A program made the position numbers and the translations under genes. Under the pieces are notes generated by a model that saw only the letters and a program-made list of their open reading frames with translations, was not told the origin of the DNA and made no database searches. A stretch of DNA of 64,000 bases from Bacilli bacterium (GTDB lineage: Bacteria > Bacillota_I > Bacilli_A > RF39 > UBA660): positions 62,001 to 126,000 of the forward strand of contig JAFQCG010000003.1 in NCBI GenBank assembly GCA_017416535.1, in the 5' to 3' direction. Below, piece by piece: positions 25,518 through 34,565 of the stretch; the stretch's first letter is position 1, and each line of letters starts with the position of its first letter.

Positions 25518-28500
25518 ATGGCAAGTTATTATAGTCAAGTTGAAGAAGCAATTAAGAAAAATCAAAAAGAGTTAGCTCATTTACAAGACGAATTAAGAGG
25601 ACTAAGAACCGTAGAAAGAGATACACCTCGTGAAAGTTATCAAAGACAACATGCTCAAATTTTATATCATATTGACCTAGAACAAAGACAATTAGAAAAA
25701 AATAGAAATCTATTACAAGATTATGAAGAAGCTCATCGTGCAATCACTGAATTAAGAGAATCAAGAGAAAATGCAGAAATAGAACAATTAAGACAATTGC
25801 TAGCAACAGAAAGAGATCCTCATATAAGAAGAGAAATTTCTGAAGAAATAGATGCAAAAACAAAAGAACATGAGTCAAGAATTGAATCTCTTGAAACAAG
25901 AGTTCAAACAAGTATGGGTAGACTTACCGATGAATTGGCAGAAGAATTAAGAAATTCATTCTTAACAGAAGAAGATGATAAAGAAGTATCACTAGAAGAA
26001 AATGCTCCTGAAATTCATCCGTCTGAAGATTCTGAAAGCATCGTAAAAGAAGAAGTAGTAAGAGAAGAAACTCTTGATGAACGTGAAAAGAAATTTGCAG
26101 AAGAATTAGAAACAGCAGAAACAATCTATGGAGAAGCTGAAGCTGACTATAAAACATCAATTGAAAAACTACAAGCAATATTTGAAGAAGAAAGAACAAT
26201 TAGAGAAAACGAAGGACCATTCGCAACAGAAGAAGAATTAGATAACTTTACAAGCGAATATATGAGAAGAAAGATTGAAGAAAATGAAAGATTAGAAGCT
26301 GCTAGAGATAAGATGGCAAGAGCACAAAAGAAAATTACTTCAATCGAAAGAAAAATGGCTGCATATGCTGAACTAAAAGAAGAAGCAAGAAGAGAACAAG
26401 TAGATGTAGTAACATATGAAAAAATTAAAAAGACAGTAGCATCTAAAGAAGTTCTAGATGCAGTATATGAAATAAAAGGTTTAGGAGAAGTTTCAAGAAG
26501 AAGTAAAAAAGGAAAAGAAACAGCAAATGAAGTATCACAAGAAGTAGTAAGAAGAGTAATTGAACAATTACGTGCTGATGGAATTATTTCTGGACAAAAT
26601 GTTTCACAACAAGGATTAATTAATCAAAATGGTGCAGTTAATATAATTGATACAATAAATATAATTTATGGAACGGATATTCCTGTAAAAGCAGGAGATT
26701 CAAGAACAATAACTATTACTACAGAAGAAAAAGAAAGAGTAAAAGAAACTCAAAAAGTAAAAGTAAAAGTAAGAAAAGTTCCACATAATGGTAATGAACA
26801 AGAAGGAAAAACTCCTGGTAAAGCACCAACAGATATGGAAGGTGCTAAAGTAACAGTAACAGAAACATCTACTGAAGAAACAACAACAGAAACAACTACT
26901 GAAGAAACTGCTGTTGAAACAGAAACAACTACAACTGAAACAACAACAGGAACTGAAACTAATACAGGAACAGAAACAGATAGTGAAACTGGAACTGATA
27001 CAGGAACAACAGGAACTGAAGAACCAGTATCTGATGATAAAAAAGGAATTGTTGATGGCTTTAACCCAGATGGAACATATAGATTAAGAAAAGATCAAAT
27101 TATTCAAGATGATTTAGCTAGAAAACCTGAAGAAAAGAAACCGGAAACACCTGTAAAGACAGATAAACCAGTTGAATCAGCAAAAACAGATGAAGGAAAG
27201 AATCCAGGAACAGGAATGGTTCCATATGAACCAAAACCAACAGGAATGGTACCTTATAAACCACCAGTAACTGATTTAGTACCTGCAGGAACAAAAGAAC
27301 CTACAAAAGTACAAGTACATGAACCAGTTCAAGTATTATATGGACCTCCTCCAGTACAAAAACCAATTGAAGTTAAAGTTACTGAAAAACCAACTGAAAA
27401 ACCAGTTGTTCCAGTAAAACCAACAGAAAAACCACAACCAACAAAAGAACCAGTAAAACCAACTGATGCACCAAAGAAAACAACACCAAAACGTGGTTTA
27501 ATCACAATATTAGATGAAATAACAGAAGGCCTTGACTTAAAAGCAAAAGATGGTAAACGTTATAAAGCTTCTAATATTAAATGTTTTAAAGGATTTAAAG
27601 AAGAATTAAAATCAGGAAACTATTTATATAATATAGTTCATTTAGTACCTGCGATAGTAAAATTACCATTTAGCTTAATTAGAAAAGCATCAGGAAAAAT
27701 AATGTTACGTGCAGAATCTAAAAAGAACATTAAAACATTAAAAGAAAGAATTTCTAAATTATCTGAAGAAGACTTAATGACTATCTACAAAGAATATAGA
27801 GGTTCAAGAGTTATTCAAGAAGGATTCCCTTCAATCTTAAATACATTACTTGAAGAAAGAATTCAACAATTTGCAATGAGCAAAGTTTCACAAATAAATA
27901 GTGAACTTGAACAAAGATATGCAAGAGCATTCGCATCAATTAGAGAATTAGAAGGATTAGAAAGATTAATTCGCGATCCGAAAACATCTGCCGAAGATAA
28001 AAAGAAATATGAACAAGCTAAAAAAGATTTACTAAAAGGACAAGCGCAAAATATAGCTGCAATAAGAAAAGGTTATATAGCTGCCAATGAATGGATGTCT
28101 GGTGGTTCTCACGGATTTAGTGAAGATATGAAAGCTGCTACAACAAAATTATCAGTAGTAGGAAAACGTTTTGCTAAAGACCATGACCTAGATAGAGAAT
28201 TACTTCATAGACAAGCTCAACTAGAACAAGCAGAAATGCGTGCAATAGCTGATGGAAATGATGAAATGGCATTAAGAACATTTATCCAAGCAGAAACATT
28301 ATTAAGTCAAAATACAGAAATAAATGGAAGTATATTTGGAAAACGTTCAACAGGAAAGAAATATTATTCTCCACTTGCTGAACAACTAGACTATCGTGAT
28401 GATCCATTTGTTAGAGATTTATTTACAACAATTGCTGTTACATCAGCTGCAATCTCAACAGTTCAATCAATTAAAGCTGCAAAAGATCAAGCAGATATAA

Positions 28501-29273
28501 TTGCTGAAAATCAAAGAAGAATGGATAGAAATAACCAAACTATGGACCAAGTTAACCAAATGGGAGCAGATATTGCTGGTAAACGTGGTACTATGATGGA
28601 AGGTATGGAAGCTCAAGGTATGCAAGATACACTTGCTGGTGCAAATGAAATTGAAAGAGCTGTATTAGATAAAACTGATTGGGGACTTGGAACTAGAGCA
28701 TATAGAACTGCAGATAATGCAGGACATGCATACTATACAAGTTTCTACGATGGAACAAAAGCAGCATATGAAAACATTGCTCAACAATACGCAGCTGGAC
28801 AAATAAATCAAGCTCAAGCAATGCAAATGATGGCAGACCTTACAACAAAGACACATCAAACATTTGGTAACATCAACGATGCATGCCTAGATATCTTAAG
28901 ACCATATGCTCAAACACATCCACAATTTGATTTAACTGGAGTACAAGGAGCAATGGAATATCTACAAGCTAATCCAGATGCATTCTCTGCAATGAATCAA
29001 GCAATGGTAGATGTAACTAATGCAGGAGATGTACTTGCATCAATGCAATTAGAACAATTAATACCACTTACAACATTACCAAGTACAATTAGAACTACAA
29101 TTATTAATGGAGCAGCAACAGCAGCTCTAGCATCAAATATTAATAATACAATGGGAGCTAAAAAACATACTTATGGAAATGATGTAACAGAAATGGTAGA
29201 AGAGTATGCAGAAGAACAAGCTGAAAGAAAAGCACAAAGAGAGCAAGCAAACTCAAGAGGAAATTCTAAATAA
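25518..29273 (+). CDS. Giant coiled-coil, Thr/Glu- and Pro/Lys-rich protein, no signal peptide
   Basis: I do not recognise this 1251-residue protein. Residues ~1-310 are charged coiled coil (ELAHLQDELRGLRTVERD, RKIEENERLEAARDKMARAQ). About 440-510 is a Thr/Glu/Gly low-complexity stretch of ETTTETTTE type. About 535-660 is Pro/Lys/Thr-rich (PVKPTEKPQPTKEPVKPT). The C-terminal half is helical, with a possible membrane-associated segment (LVPAIVKLPFSLIRK) and a Met/Gln/Ala-rich region (MDRNNQTMDQVNQMGADIAG). There is no signal peptide, so the low-complexity spacer is probably cytoplasmic. ATG 25518 fits AGAGGTGAG. It could be a cytoskeletal or scaffold protein; this is inference. Confidence 0.75.
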   Translation: MASYYSQVEEAIKKNQKELAHLQDELRGLRTVERDTPRESYQRQHAQILYHIDLEQRQLEKNRNLLQDYEEAHRAITELRESRENAEIEQLRQLLATERDPHIRREISEEIDAKTKEHESRIESLETRVQTSMGRLTDELAEELRNSFLTEEDDKEVSLEENAPEIHPSEDSESIVKEEVVREETLDEREKKFAEELETAETIYGEAEADYKTSIEKLQAIFEEERTIRENEGPFATEEELDNFTSEYMRRKIEENERLEAARDKMARAQKKITSIERKMAAYAELKEEARREQVDVVTYEKIKKTVASKEVLDAVYEIKGLGEVSRRSKKGKETANEVSQEVVRRVIEQLRADGIISGQNVSQQGLINQNGAVNIIDTINIIYGTDIPVKAGDSRTITITTEEKERVKETQKVKVKVRKVPHNGNEQEGKTPGKAPTDMEGAKVTVTETSTEETTTETTTEETAVETETTTTETTTGTETNTGTETDSETGTDTGTTGTEEPVSDDKKGIVDGFNPDGTYRLRKDQIIQDDLARKPEEKKPETPVKTDKPVESAKTDEGKNPGTGMVPYEPKPTGMVPYKPPVTDLVPAGTKEPTKVQVHEPVQVLYGPPPVQKPIEVKVTEKPTEKPVVPVKPTEKPQPTKEPVKPTDAPKKTTPKRGLITILDEITEGLDLKAKDGKRYKASNIKCFKGFKEELKSGNYLYNIVHLVPAIVKLPFSLIRKASGKIMLRAESKKNIKTLKERISKLSEEDLMTIYKEYRGSRVIQEGFPSILNTLLEERIQQFAMSKVSQINSELEQRYARAFASIRELEGLERLIRDPKTSAEDKKKYEQAKKDLLKGQAQNIAAIRKGYIAANEWMSGGSHGFSEDMKAATTKLSVVGKRFAKDHDLDRELLHRQAQLEQAEMRAIADGNDEMALRTFIQAETLLSQNTEINGSIFGKRSTGKKYYSPLAEQLDYRDDPFVRDLFTTIAVTSAAISTVQSIKAAKDQADIIAENQRRMDRNNQTMDQVNQMGADIAGKRGTMMEGMEAQGMQDTLAGANEIERAVLDKTDWGLGTRAYRTADNAGHAYYTSFYDGTKAAYENIAQQYAAGQINQAQAMQMMADLTTKTHQTFGNINDACLDILRPYAQTHPQFDLTGVQGAMEYLQANPDAFSAMNQAMVDVTNAGDVLASMQLEQLIPLTTLPSTIRTTIINGAATAALASNINNTMGAKKHTYGNDVTEMVEEYAEEQAERKAQREQANSRGNSK

Positions 29274-29278
29274 AAAAT

Positions 29279-29304
29279 AAAGAGTATCACTTGATACTCT
29301 TTTT
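29279..29304 (+). terminator. Intrinsic terminator
   Basis: AAAGAGTATC-ACTT-GATACTCTTTTT hairpin after the giant coiled-coil gene. Confidence 0.9.
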
Positions 29305-29344
29305 AATTTAATATAAAATTAAAGTATAGAAAGGAAAAATTAAT

Positions 29345-29989
29345 ATGATAGAAAACAATGTATTTAGAGATATAAATTATGGGATGTATTTAGTTACAAC
29401 GAAAAATGATAATTTTTCTAGTGGCTGTATAATAAATACACTAATCCAAATAACATCAGATAATCCATTAATTGCAATTAGTTTGAATAAAAATAATGCC
29501 ACTAATTCTGAAATAAGAAAATCAAAAAGATTTTCTGTATCAGTACTAAGTGAAGAAACTAATCAAGAAGTAATTAAAACATTCGGATACTTTACATCAA
29601 CAGAAATAAATAAATTTGAAAATATAAATTATGAAGAAATATCTAATCTTCCAGTAGTATTAGAAGATACATCTTCGTATCTTATTTGTAATGTAGAACA
29701 AATAATAGATTGTGAAACACATGACCTTTTCATAGGCCGAGTAGAACTAACTAACAAAGTTTCAAATAAAATCCCAATGACTTACAAGTATTATCATGAG
29801 AATAGAAAAGGTTCTTCTCCAAAGAATGCACCAACATTCATTGAAGAGAAAAAAGATGATGCATATCGTTGTACAGTATGTGGTTATATATATGATAACG
29901 CAAAAGAAGAAATTAAATTTGAAGACCTACCAGAAGATTGGAAATGTCCAATGTGTGGAGTAGGTAAAGATATGTTTGAAAAAATATAA
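29345..29989 (+). CDS. Flavin reductase-like domain fused to rubredoxin (Hrb-like)
   Basis: Electron-transfer protein of anaerobes. Residues ~1-155 resemble the FMN-binding flavin reductase-like fold ([31 protein letters not shown]). Residues ~168-214 are a rubredoxin: [11 protein letters not shown] and [12 protein letters not shown] give the four Cys ligands of an Fe(SCys)4 site. This matches high-molecular-weight rubredoxin (Hrb) and similar flavoprotein-rubredoxins, which pass electrons to flavodiiron or peroxide-reducing enzymes. It has its own ribosome site (GAAAGGA) and flanking terminators. Confidence 0.9.
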   Translation: MIENNVFRDINYGMYLVTTKNDNFSSGCIINTLIQITSDNPLIAISLNKNNATNSEIRKSKRFSVSVLSEETNQEVIKTFGYFTSTEINKFENINYEEISNLPVVLEDTSSYLICNVEQIIDCETHDLFIGRVELTNKVSNKIPMTYKYYHENRKGSSPKNAPTFIEEKKDDAYRCTVCGYIYDNAKEEIKFEDLPEDWKCPMCGVGKDMFEKI

Positions 29990-30013
29990 AATAGGATTTA
30001 TTCCTATTTTTTT
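29988..30013 (+). terminator. Intrinsic terminator
   Basis: AATAGGA-TTTAT-TCCTATT stem and T run overlapping the end of the rubredoxin gene. Confidence 0.85.
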
Positions 30014-30023
30014 ATTTTTTCTC

Positions 30024-30052
30024 TTGCAAAAAATATAGACTTGTTGTATATT
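30024..30052 (+). promoter_or_regulatory. Promoter of the ABC exporter operon
   Basis: TTGCAA (30024-30029) and TATATT (30047-30052) with 17-base spacing. The same two hexamers and spacing occur in front of the thrS T-box. Confidence 0.65.
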
Positions 30053-30079
30053 GATTTTGACGTTTTTGCAAATTTAGTT

Positions 30080-30118
30080 ACATATGACCCCTACTACATA
30101 GGAATATGTGGCTTTTTT
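30080..30118 (+). promoter_or_regulatory. Leader hairpin with T run: putative attenuator before the ABC exporter
   Basis: Between promoter and gene the leader forms ACATAT (30080-30085) / ATATGT (30104-30109), with an inner CCTA / TAGG pairing. It is followed after GGC by TTTTTT (30113-30118): an intrinsic-terminator shape inside a 5' leader. I do not recognise a known riboswitch class. Could be antitermination-controlled or simply structured. Confidence 0.5.
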
Positions 30119-30141
30119 GCGTTGAAAGGAGAGTGAGAAAA

Positions 30142-31122
30142 ATGTCGTACATCGAGGTTAATCACATAACTAAATCTTTCAAGGTAGCCAAGAAGAAAAG
30201 TGGTTTAAAAGAAGCTTTTAAATCATTCTTCAAAAGAGACTATAAAATAGTCGAAGCTGTCAAAGATATCTCTTTTTCAATCGAAAAAGGAGAGATAGTT
30301 GGATACATTGGTCCAAATGGAGCTGGTAAGTCTACTACGATTAAAATTCTTAGTGGAATACTTACTCCAAACTCAGGCAAATGTAAAGTAGGCAAAATGA
30401 CACCTTGGTTAGATCGAAAAGAATACGTTAGAAAAATAGGCGTAGTTTTCGGTCAAAGAAGTCAGTTATGGTGGGACATCCCTGCAGAAGATACTTTTGA
30501 TTTACTAAAGGATATCTATGATATACCAGAAGAAAGGTATCTTAAAACCAAAGAAGAATTAGTTGAAAAACTAAATCTAAAAGACATCATTAACGTACCT
30601 GTTAGACAATTAAGTCTAGGGCAACGAATGCGCTGCGAAATTGCTGCATCACTTCTACATGAACCAGATATTCTGTTCTTAGATGAGCCAACAATCGGCT
30701 TAGATGCTATCTCCAAACAACTAGTAAGAGACTTCATAAAAAGAATCAACAAAGAGAAAAAAACAACAATAATCCTTACAACACACGATATGAGTGATAT
30801 AGATGCACTAGCAAAAAGAATCATTCTTATCGGTAAAGGTCAAGTGTTATATGATGGTTCTCTACAAAAATTAAAAAACAACTACGCAAATAAAAAATAC
30901 ATCAAAGTAAATACAAAAGATGCCATTAACATCAAGATGAAAGGTGTCCTAAAGAAAGTAAAAGAAAAAGATGGATATGCCTTCATAATTGATTCAAAAC
31001 AATTAAACATCTCGGATTTTCTAAATGTAATATCAAAACAAGTCCAAATTGAAGATGTAGAAATCGATAATGAAAACTTAGATAACATGATTGTTAATCT
31101 ATATGAGGATTTAAAAATATGA
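30142..31122 (+). CDS. ABC-2 exporter ATP-binding protein
   Basis: ATPase of a three-gene ABC exporter. Walker A GPNGAGKSTTIKIL, signature LSLGQRMR, Walker B ILFLDEPTIGLD and the H-loop TTHDM are all intact. The N-terminal FKVAKKKSGLKEAFKSFFKR insertion after the first strand matches the DUF990/PF06182-linked exporter ATPases. The start is ATG 30142 behind AAAGGAGAG; an in-frame ATG at 30106 lies within the leader T run and is unlikely. It overlaps the first permease gene (ATGA). Substrate unknown; family members are linked to drug or polysaccharide export. Confidence 0.92.
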   Translation: MSYIEVNHITKSFKVAKKKSGLKEAFKSFFKRDYKIVEAVKDISFSIEKGEIVGYIGPNGAGKSTTIKILSGILTPNSGKCKVGKMTPWLDRKEYVRKIGVVFGQRSQLWWDIPAEDTFDLLKDIYDIPEERYLKTKEELVEKLNLKDIINVPVRQLSLGQRMRCEIAASLLHEPDILFLDEPTIGLDAISKQLVRDFIKRINKEKKTTIILTTHDMSDIDALAKRIILIGKGQVLYDGSLQKLKNNYANKKYIKVNTKDAINIKMKGVLKKVKEKDGYAFIIDSKQLNISDFLNVISKQVQIEDVEIDNENLDNMIVNLYEDLKI

Positions 31123-31922
31123 GAGCCTACCTTTCATATTTTCGTCTTCGTTTCATAACATGTCTTCAATATCGAGCAGCAGCCTGGGCAGGGATTGCTA
31201 CTCAATTATTCTTCGGATTTGTCTACATTATGGTATACATGGCTTTCTACGAATCAGGAAGTGCAGAATTACCAATGGAATTACCACAATTAATTACATA
31301 TATTTGGTTAATGCAATCACTTTTATCATTAGTTAGTATGTTCTATAAAGATGAAGATATCTTTAGCTTAGTTAGAACAGGTAACATTGCTTATGAACTA
31401 GCAAGACCAAAAAACTTATACTTCATGTGGTACTTCAAAATAATTGGAGATCGTCTAGCAAAAGTGCTACTACGATTCGTTCCATTTATAATCTTCTTAC
31501 TAATACTACCAGTTCCTTATAGGATAAGTCTTCCTGCATCACTACCGCACTTCTTAATTTTTATCGCAACCATGACCGCAGGTTCACTTCTTATGACAAC
31601 AATTATTACACTGTATCCTATAATCACAATGCACACACTAAGTGAAAAAGGAATAGTTGGAATAATTATTGCTTTTGCTGAAATCTTGTCTGGAATAGTA
31701 GTACCAATTCCATTCTTTCCAAAGTTCTTACAAGTAATTTCAAAATGCTTACCGTTTCAATATGTAAGTGATCTTCCGTTTAGAATTTATGTAGGAAATA
31801 TCGGAATAAATGATGGACTATATGGATTATTAATCCAAATAATTTGGATATTTATAATGGGAACATTAGGATACATTTTAATGCACAAATCATTAAAGAA
31901 AGTAGTTGTCCAAGGAGGTTAA
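31119..31922 (+). CDS. ABC-2 family permease subunit 1 (PF06182-like)
   Basis: 267-residue polytopic membrane protein with about six helices, e.g. FIIFLLILPVPYRISL and IVGIIIAFAEILSGIVVP. The R-P-K-N motif after the second helix (YELARPKNLYF) and IVVPIPFFPKFLQ are typical of the ABC-2 family of paired permeases. Its GTG/ATG region overlaps the ATPase gene by four bases, and the second permease starts just after its stop. Confidence 0.85.
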   Translation: MRAYLSYFRLRFITCLQYRAAAWAGIATQLFFGFVYIMVYMAFYESGSAELPMELPQLITYIWLMQSLLSLVSMFYKDEDIFSLVRTGNIAYELARPKNLYFMWYFKIIGDRLAKVLLRFVPFIIFLLILPVPYRISLPASLPHFLIFIATMTAGSLLMTTIITLYPIITMHTLSEKGIVGIIIAFAEILSGIVVPIPFFPKFLQVISKCLPFQYVSDLPFRIYVGNIGINDGLYGLLIQIIWIFIMGTLGYILMHKSLKKVVVQGG

Positions 31923-31923
31923 A

Positions 31924-32700
31924 ATGAAAGTCTACTTTAAATCGTTAGGCCTTCACTTAAAATCTCTATTAGAATATAAAGCATCATTTATAACAACATT
32001 CTTATCACAAATACTAGTATTTTTCTCTTATTATTTTACAATTCTAGCTCTATTTACTCGTTTCGATAATATCAAAGGATTTACACTATACGAAGTATTA
32101 TTATGTTTTGGTGTAATTCAATTTGGTTTTGCATTTAATGAAAGTTTTGCTAGAGGAATAGATAGATTTGATAAATTAATAATTCATGGAGAATTTGATA
32201 GAATTCTTTTAAGACCAAAAAATATAATTTTACAAGCAGCTGGATATGATGAAGACTTTGCTAAAGTATCAAGATTACTTCAAGCAATAATTGTAATAGT
32301 AATTGCTTTAGTTAATTTAGATATAGCTTGGTCACCATTAAAATTAATAACACTATTATTAATGATGGTAGCAGCTGTAATAGTTTTCTTCTCAATCTTT
32401 CTTCTAGCAGCATCTTACTGTTTCATAACAGTACAAGGACTAGAAGTAACCAATGTCTTTACAGACGGAGGAAAACATATGGCACAATATCCAATAGGAA
32501 TATTTAAAAAAGGTTTTGTTTGGTTCTTTACCTTCATAATTCCATATGCTTTTGTAAATTATTATCCATTACTATATTTTATAGGAAAGATAAATAATCC
32601 AATCTATGCATTTTCTCCATTACTAGTATTCTTATACTTAATACCATGCATATTAATATTCTATAGAGGAATAAAAAAATACACAGGTGCAGGTTCCTAA
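31924..32700 (+). CDS. ABC-2 family permease subunit 2 (PF06182-like)
   Basis: About 258 residues, six predicted TM helices, homologous in layout to the upstream permease: FDRILLRPKNIILQ is the same conserved loop, and the C-terminal half has FTFIIPYAFVNYYPLLYF. ATG 31924 follows AAGGAGG closely; the upstream in-frame GTG would bury the ribosome site in the gene. The last gene of the exporter operon, closed by a strong terminator. Confidence 0.88.
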   Translation: MKVYFKSLGLHLKSLLEYKASFITTFLSQILVFFSYYFTILALFTRFDNIKGFTLYEVLLCFGVIQFGFAFNESFARGIDRFDKLIIHGEFDRILLRPKNIILQAAGYDEDFAKVSRLLQAIIVIVIALVNLDIAWSPLKLITLLLMMVAAVIVFFSIFLLAASYCFITVQGLEVTNVFTDGGKHMAQYPIGIFKKGFVWFFTFIIPYAFVNYYPLLYFIGKINNPIYAFSPLLVFLYLIPCILIFYRGIKKYTGAGS

Positions 32701-32703
32701 AAC

Positions 32704-32740
32704 AAAAGACAATATACGAAAAAGTATATTGTCTTTTTTT
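32704..32740 (+). terminator. Intrinsic terminator
   Basis: AAAAGACAATATAC-GAAAAA-GTATATTGTCTTTT, a 14-bp stem followed by T run after the exporter operon. Confidence 0.93.
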
Positions 32741-32805
32741 GTACAATTTATTTATTTTAATGAATTCTTTTGCTATAATAAAAACTGATGTTAGGAGGAA
32801 TTTCT

Positions 32806-33663
32806 ATGTTAAAAGCAAAACCATTTGTAAAATGGGCTGGAGGAAAAAGACAAATTATTGATAAATTATTAAAACTAGTTCCAGTAGAATACAATACATA
32901 CTATGAACCATTTGTAGGTGGAGGAGCATTACTATTTGAATTATCTCCTAAATGCGCAGTAATTAATGATTCTAATAAAGAACTTATGAATGTATATAAA
33001 ACAATTTCAACAGATAAAGGATATGAAGAAACATTAAAAATTCTTAATAATTATGAGAAGAAACATGACGAAGCATTCTACTATAAGATTAGAAACATAG
33101 ATAAAGATAAAGTTAAATTTTCTAAATTAAATGACTATGAAAGAGCGGCAAGAACTATTTATTTAAATAAAGCTTGTTTCAATGGATTATATAGAGTAAA
33201 TAGTAAAGGTGAATTTAATGTTCCGTTTAATAAGAAATTAAAAATAAATACATATGATGGACAAAATATGACTTTAGCATATGTATATTTTCAAACAAAC
33301 AAAATAACTATGTTATCTACTGATTTTGAAGAAGCGGTAAAAGATGCAAAAAAAGGAGACTTCATATATTTTGATCCTCCATACGATTCAGAAAACGATA
33401 ATACATTTAACAGTTATACAGAAGATGGATTTGGTAAAGAAGAACAAAGAAGACTAGCTAAAGTATATAAAGAGTTATCTGATAGAGGATGTTATGTTAT
33501 GTTATCCAACCATAATACAACTCTAATTAATGAATTATATAAAGATTATAATATCCATGTGATTAATGCTAAACGTAACATTAACTCTAAAGGAGAAAAA
33601 AGAGGTAATGTAGAAGAAGTAATAATTACAAACTACGAAGTAGACATAGAATTTGAAGACTAG
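32806..33663 (+). CDS. dam: Dam-family DNA N6-adenine methyltransferase (orphan)
   Basis: Class D12 adenine methyltransferase, 285 residues. FVKWAGGKRQI and YYEPFVGGGALLFEL form the SAM-binding N-terminal motif, and GDFIYFDPPYDS carries the catalytic DPPY. The sequence is of the Dam/DpnM type, so GATC is the likely target, though this is inferred. No restriction endonuclease gene is adjacent: upstream is the ABC exporter, downstream the fibre cluster. ATG 32806 follows AGGAGG; an upstream in-frame ATG at 32788 is less well placed. A TATAAT lies at 32774-32779. Confidence 0.88.
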   Translation: MLKAKPFVKWAGGKRQIIDKLLKLVPVEYNTYYEPFVGGGALLFELSPKCAVINDSNKELMNVYKTISTDKGYEETLKILNNYEKKHDEAFYYKIRNIDKDKVKFSKLNDYERAARTIYLNKACFNGLYRVNSKGEFNVPFNKKLKINTYDGQNMTLAYVYFQTNKITMLSTDFEEAVKDAKKGDFIYFDPPYDSENDNTFNSYTEDGFGKEEQRRLAKVYKELSDRGCYVMLSNHNTTLINELYKDYNIHVINAKRNINSKGEKRGNVEEVIITNYEVDIEFED

Positions 33664-33679
33664 GAAACTAGTCTTTTTT
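33656..33679 (+). terminator. Intrinsic terminator
   Basis: AAGACTAG-GAAA-CTAGTCTT stem spanning the dam stop, with T run. Confidence 0.88.
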
Positions 33680-33693
33680 ATTTTTAAATCAAC

Positions 33694-33740
33694 GTGTCTA
33701 TTCTTGTAAAGAAAAAATAAATTAAAAAAATGTGTCTATT
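33694..33740 (+). repeat. Direct repeat GTGTCTATT upstream of the fibre operon promoter
   Basis: GTGTCTATT occurs at 33694-33702 and 33732-33740, 38 bases apart, upstream of the TTGACA promoter. A related GTGTCTAAT is at 53926-53934 in the divergent region at the other end of the cluster. Possible operator, unproven. Confidence 0.4.
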
Positions 33741-33755
33741 AATGTCTTGAGAATA

Positions 33756-33783
33756 TTGACAAAAAATGTCGAAATGTTATAAT
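33756..33783 (+). promoter_or_regulatory. Consensus promoter of the fibre operon
   Basis: TTGACA (33756-33761) and TATAAT (33778-33783), 16-base spacing, 70 bases upstream of the first gene: a strong sigma-A-type promoter. Confidence 0.8.
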
Positions 33784-33853
33784 TATATTGTATTATAAAG
33801 AATATGGTAGTGTAGTGTATAGTACAAGAGGATAAAGGTAAGGTTGATGAGTT

Positions 33854-34549
33854 ATGCAGAATAAAAAAGACGTGAAAAAATTTATACTCGAAAAAAGAAT
33901 AAAGAAAATATTATTCTTGGTTCTCTTATTTATTTTCCTTGTTCTTCTAATTTTGTATTACACAATCGGTATTATTTATAGTAGAGGAAATTTTAGCATT
34001 ACGCTAGATAAGAATTTGTACTTCGATGACGGATTAATCATTTACGATGATCCTACATACAAAGTATACAGAAATGAGTTGTTTGCTGAGGCTCCTGCAA
34101 CATTTGATAACGTTTCACACAAATGGTTGCCAGAAGATATCGACAAACAAGGTGGTGGTTCTCATAATGGGGAAAACTACCTAGCGTATACTTTTTATGT
34201 GGAAAACACCGGAACTGATGTATCTGATTATTGGAACGAAGTCATTATCACCGACGTTATAAAAGACGTTGATGAAGCAGTGAGAGTTAGAATTTACAAA
34301 GATGGAAAGTATGTGACATATGCTAAGTTAGGAGCAAATGGCAAGGCAGAAACTAATACAATTCCTTTTAAGGATGATGAAACGGTTGTGTTAGAACATA
34401 CTGAAAACTTTAAACCAGGAGAAGTCCATGAATACACATTGGTATTATGGGTTGAAGGTGCAGATCCTGAATGCACTGATAATATTCTTGGTGGAGAGTT
34501 TAAAGTCGAAATGCAATTCTACTCAGAACACGTAGAAGAAGAAAAATAG
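33854..34549 (+). CDS. Membrane-anchored TasA/camelysin-like surface protein
   Basis: Basic N-terminus, one TM (ILFLVLLFIFLVLLILYY), then an extracytoplasmic domain. NYLAYTFYVENTGTDVSDYW followed by a conserved DxV.DxDEAVRVRIYKDGK segment and FKPGEVHEYTLVLWVEG resembles the beta-sandwich of SipW-processed TasA-like proteins (xxVENTG..., PGExxxYTLxLWVEG). The TY[AS]WF cleavage motif of its neighbours is absent, so it may remain anchored as the base of a fibre. First gene behind the strong promoter at 33756; the next gene follows after 16 bases. Function inferred from context. Confidence 0.7.
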   Translation: MQNKKDVKKFILEKRIKKILFLVLLFIFLVLLILYYTIGIIYSRGNFSITLDKNLYFDDGLIIYDDPTYKVYRNELFAEAPATFDNVSHKWLPEDIDKQGGGSHNGENYLAYTFYVENTGTDVSDYWNEVIITDVIKDVDEAVRVRIYKDGKYVTYAKLGANGKAETNTIPFKDDETVVLEHTENFKPGEVHEYTLVLWVEGADPECTDNILGGEFKVEMQFYSEHVEEEK

Positions 34550-34565
34550 AAGGAGAAAAGACATT

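Noticed and set aside
26850-27050. Tandem repeat or CRISPR-like array in the ACA/ACT-rich stretch
   Set aside because: The repeats are irregular, in frame and encode a Thr/Glu low-complexity spacer; no constant repeat with unique spacers.
30142-32700. Antibiotic resistance exporter
   Set aside because: The ABC-2 trio is generic; no resistance determinant or mobile-element context supports a specific drug.
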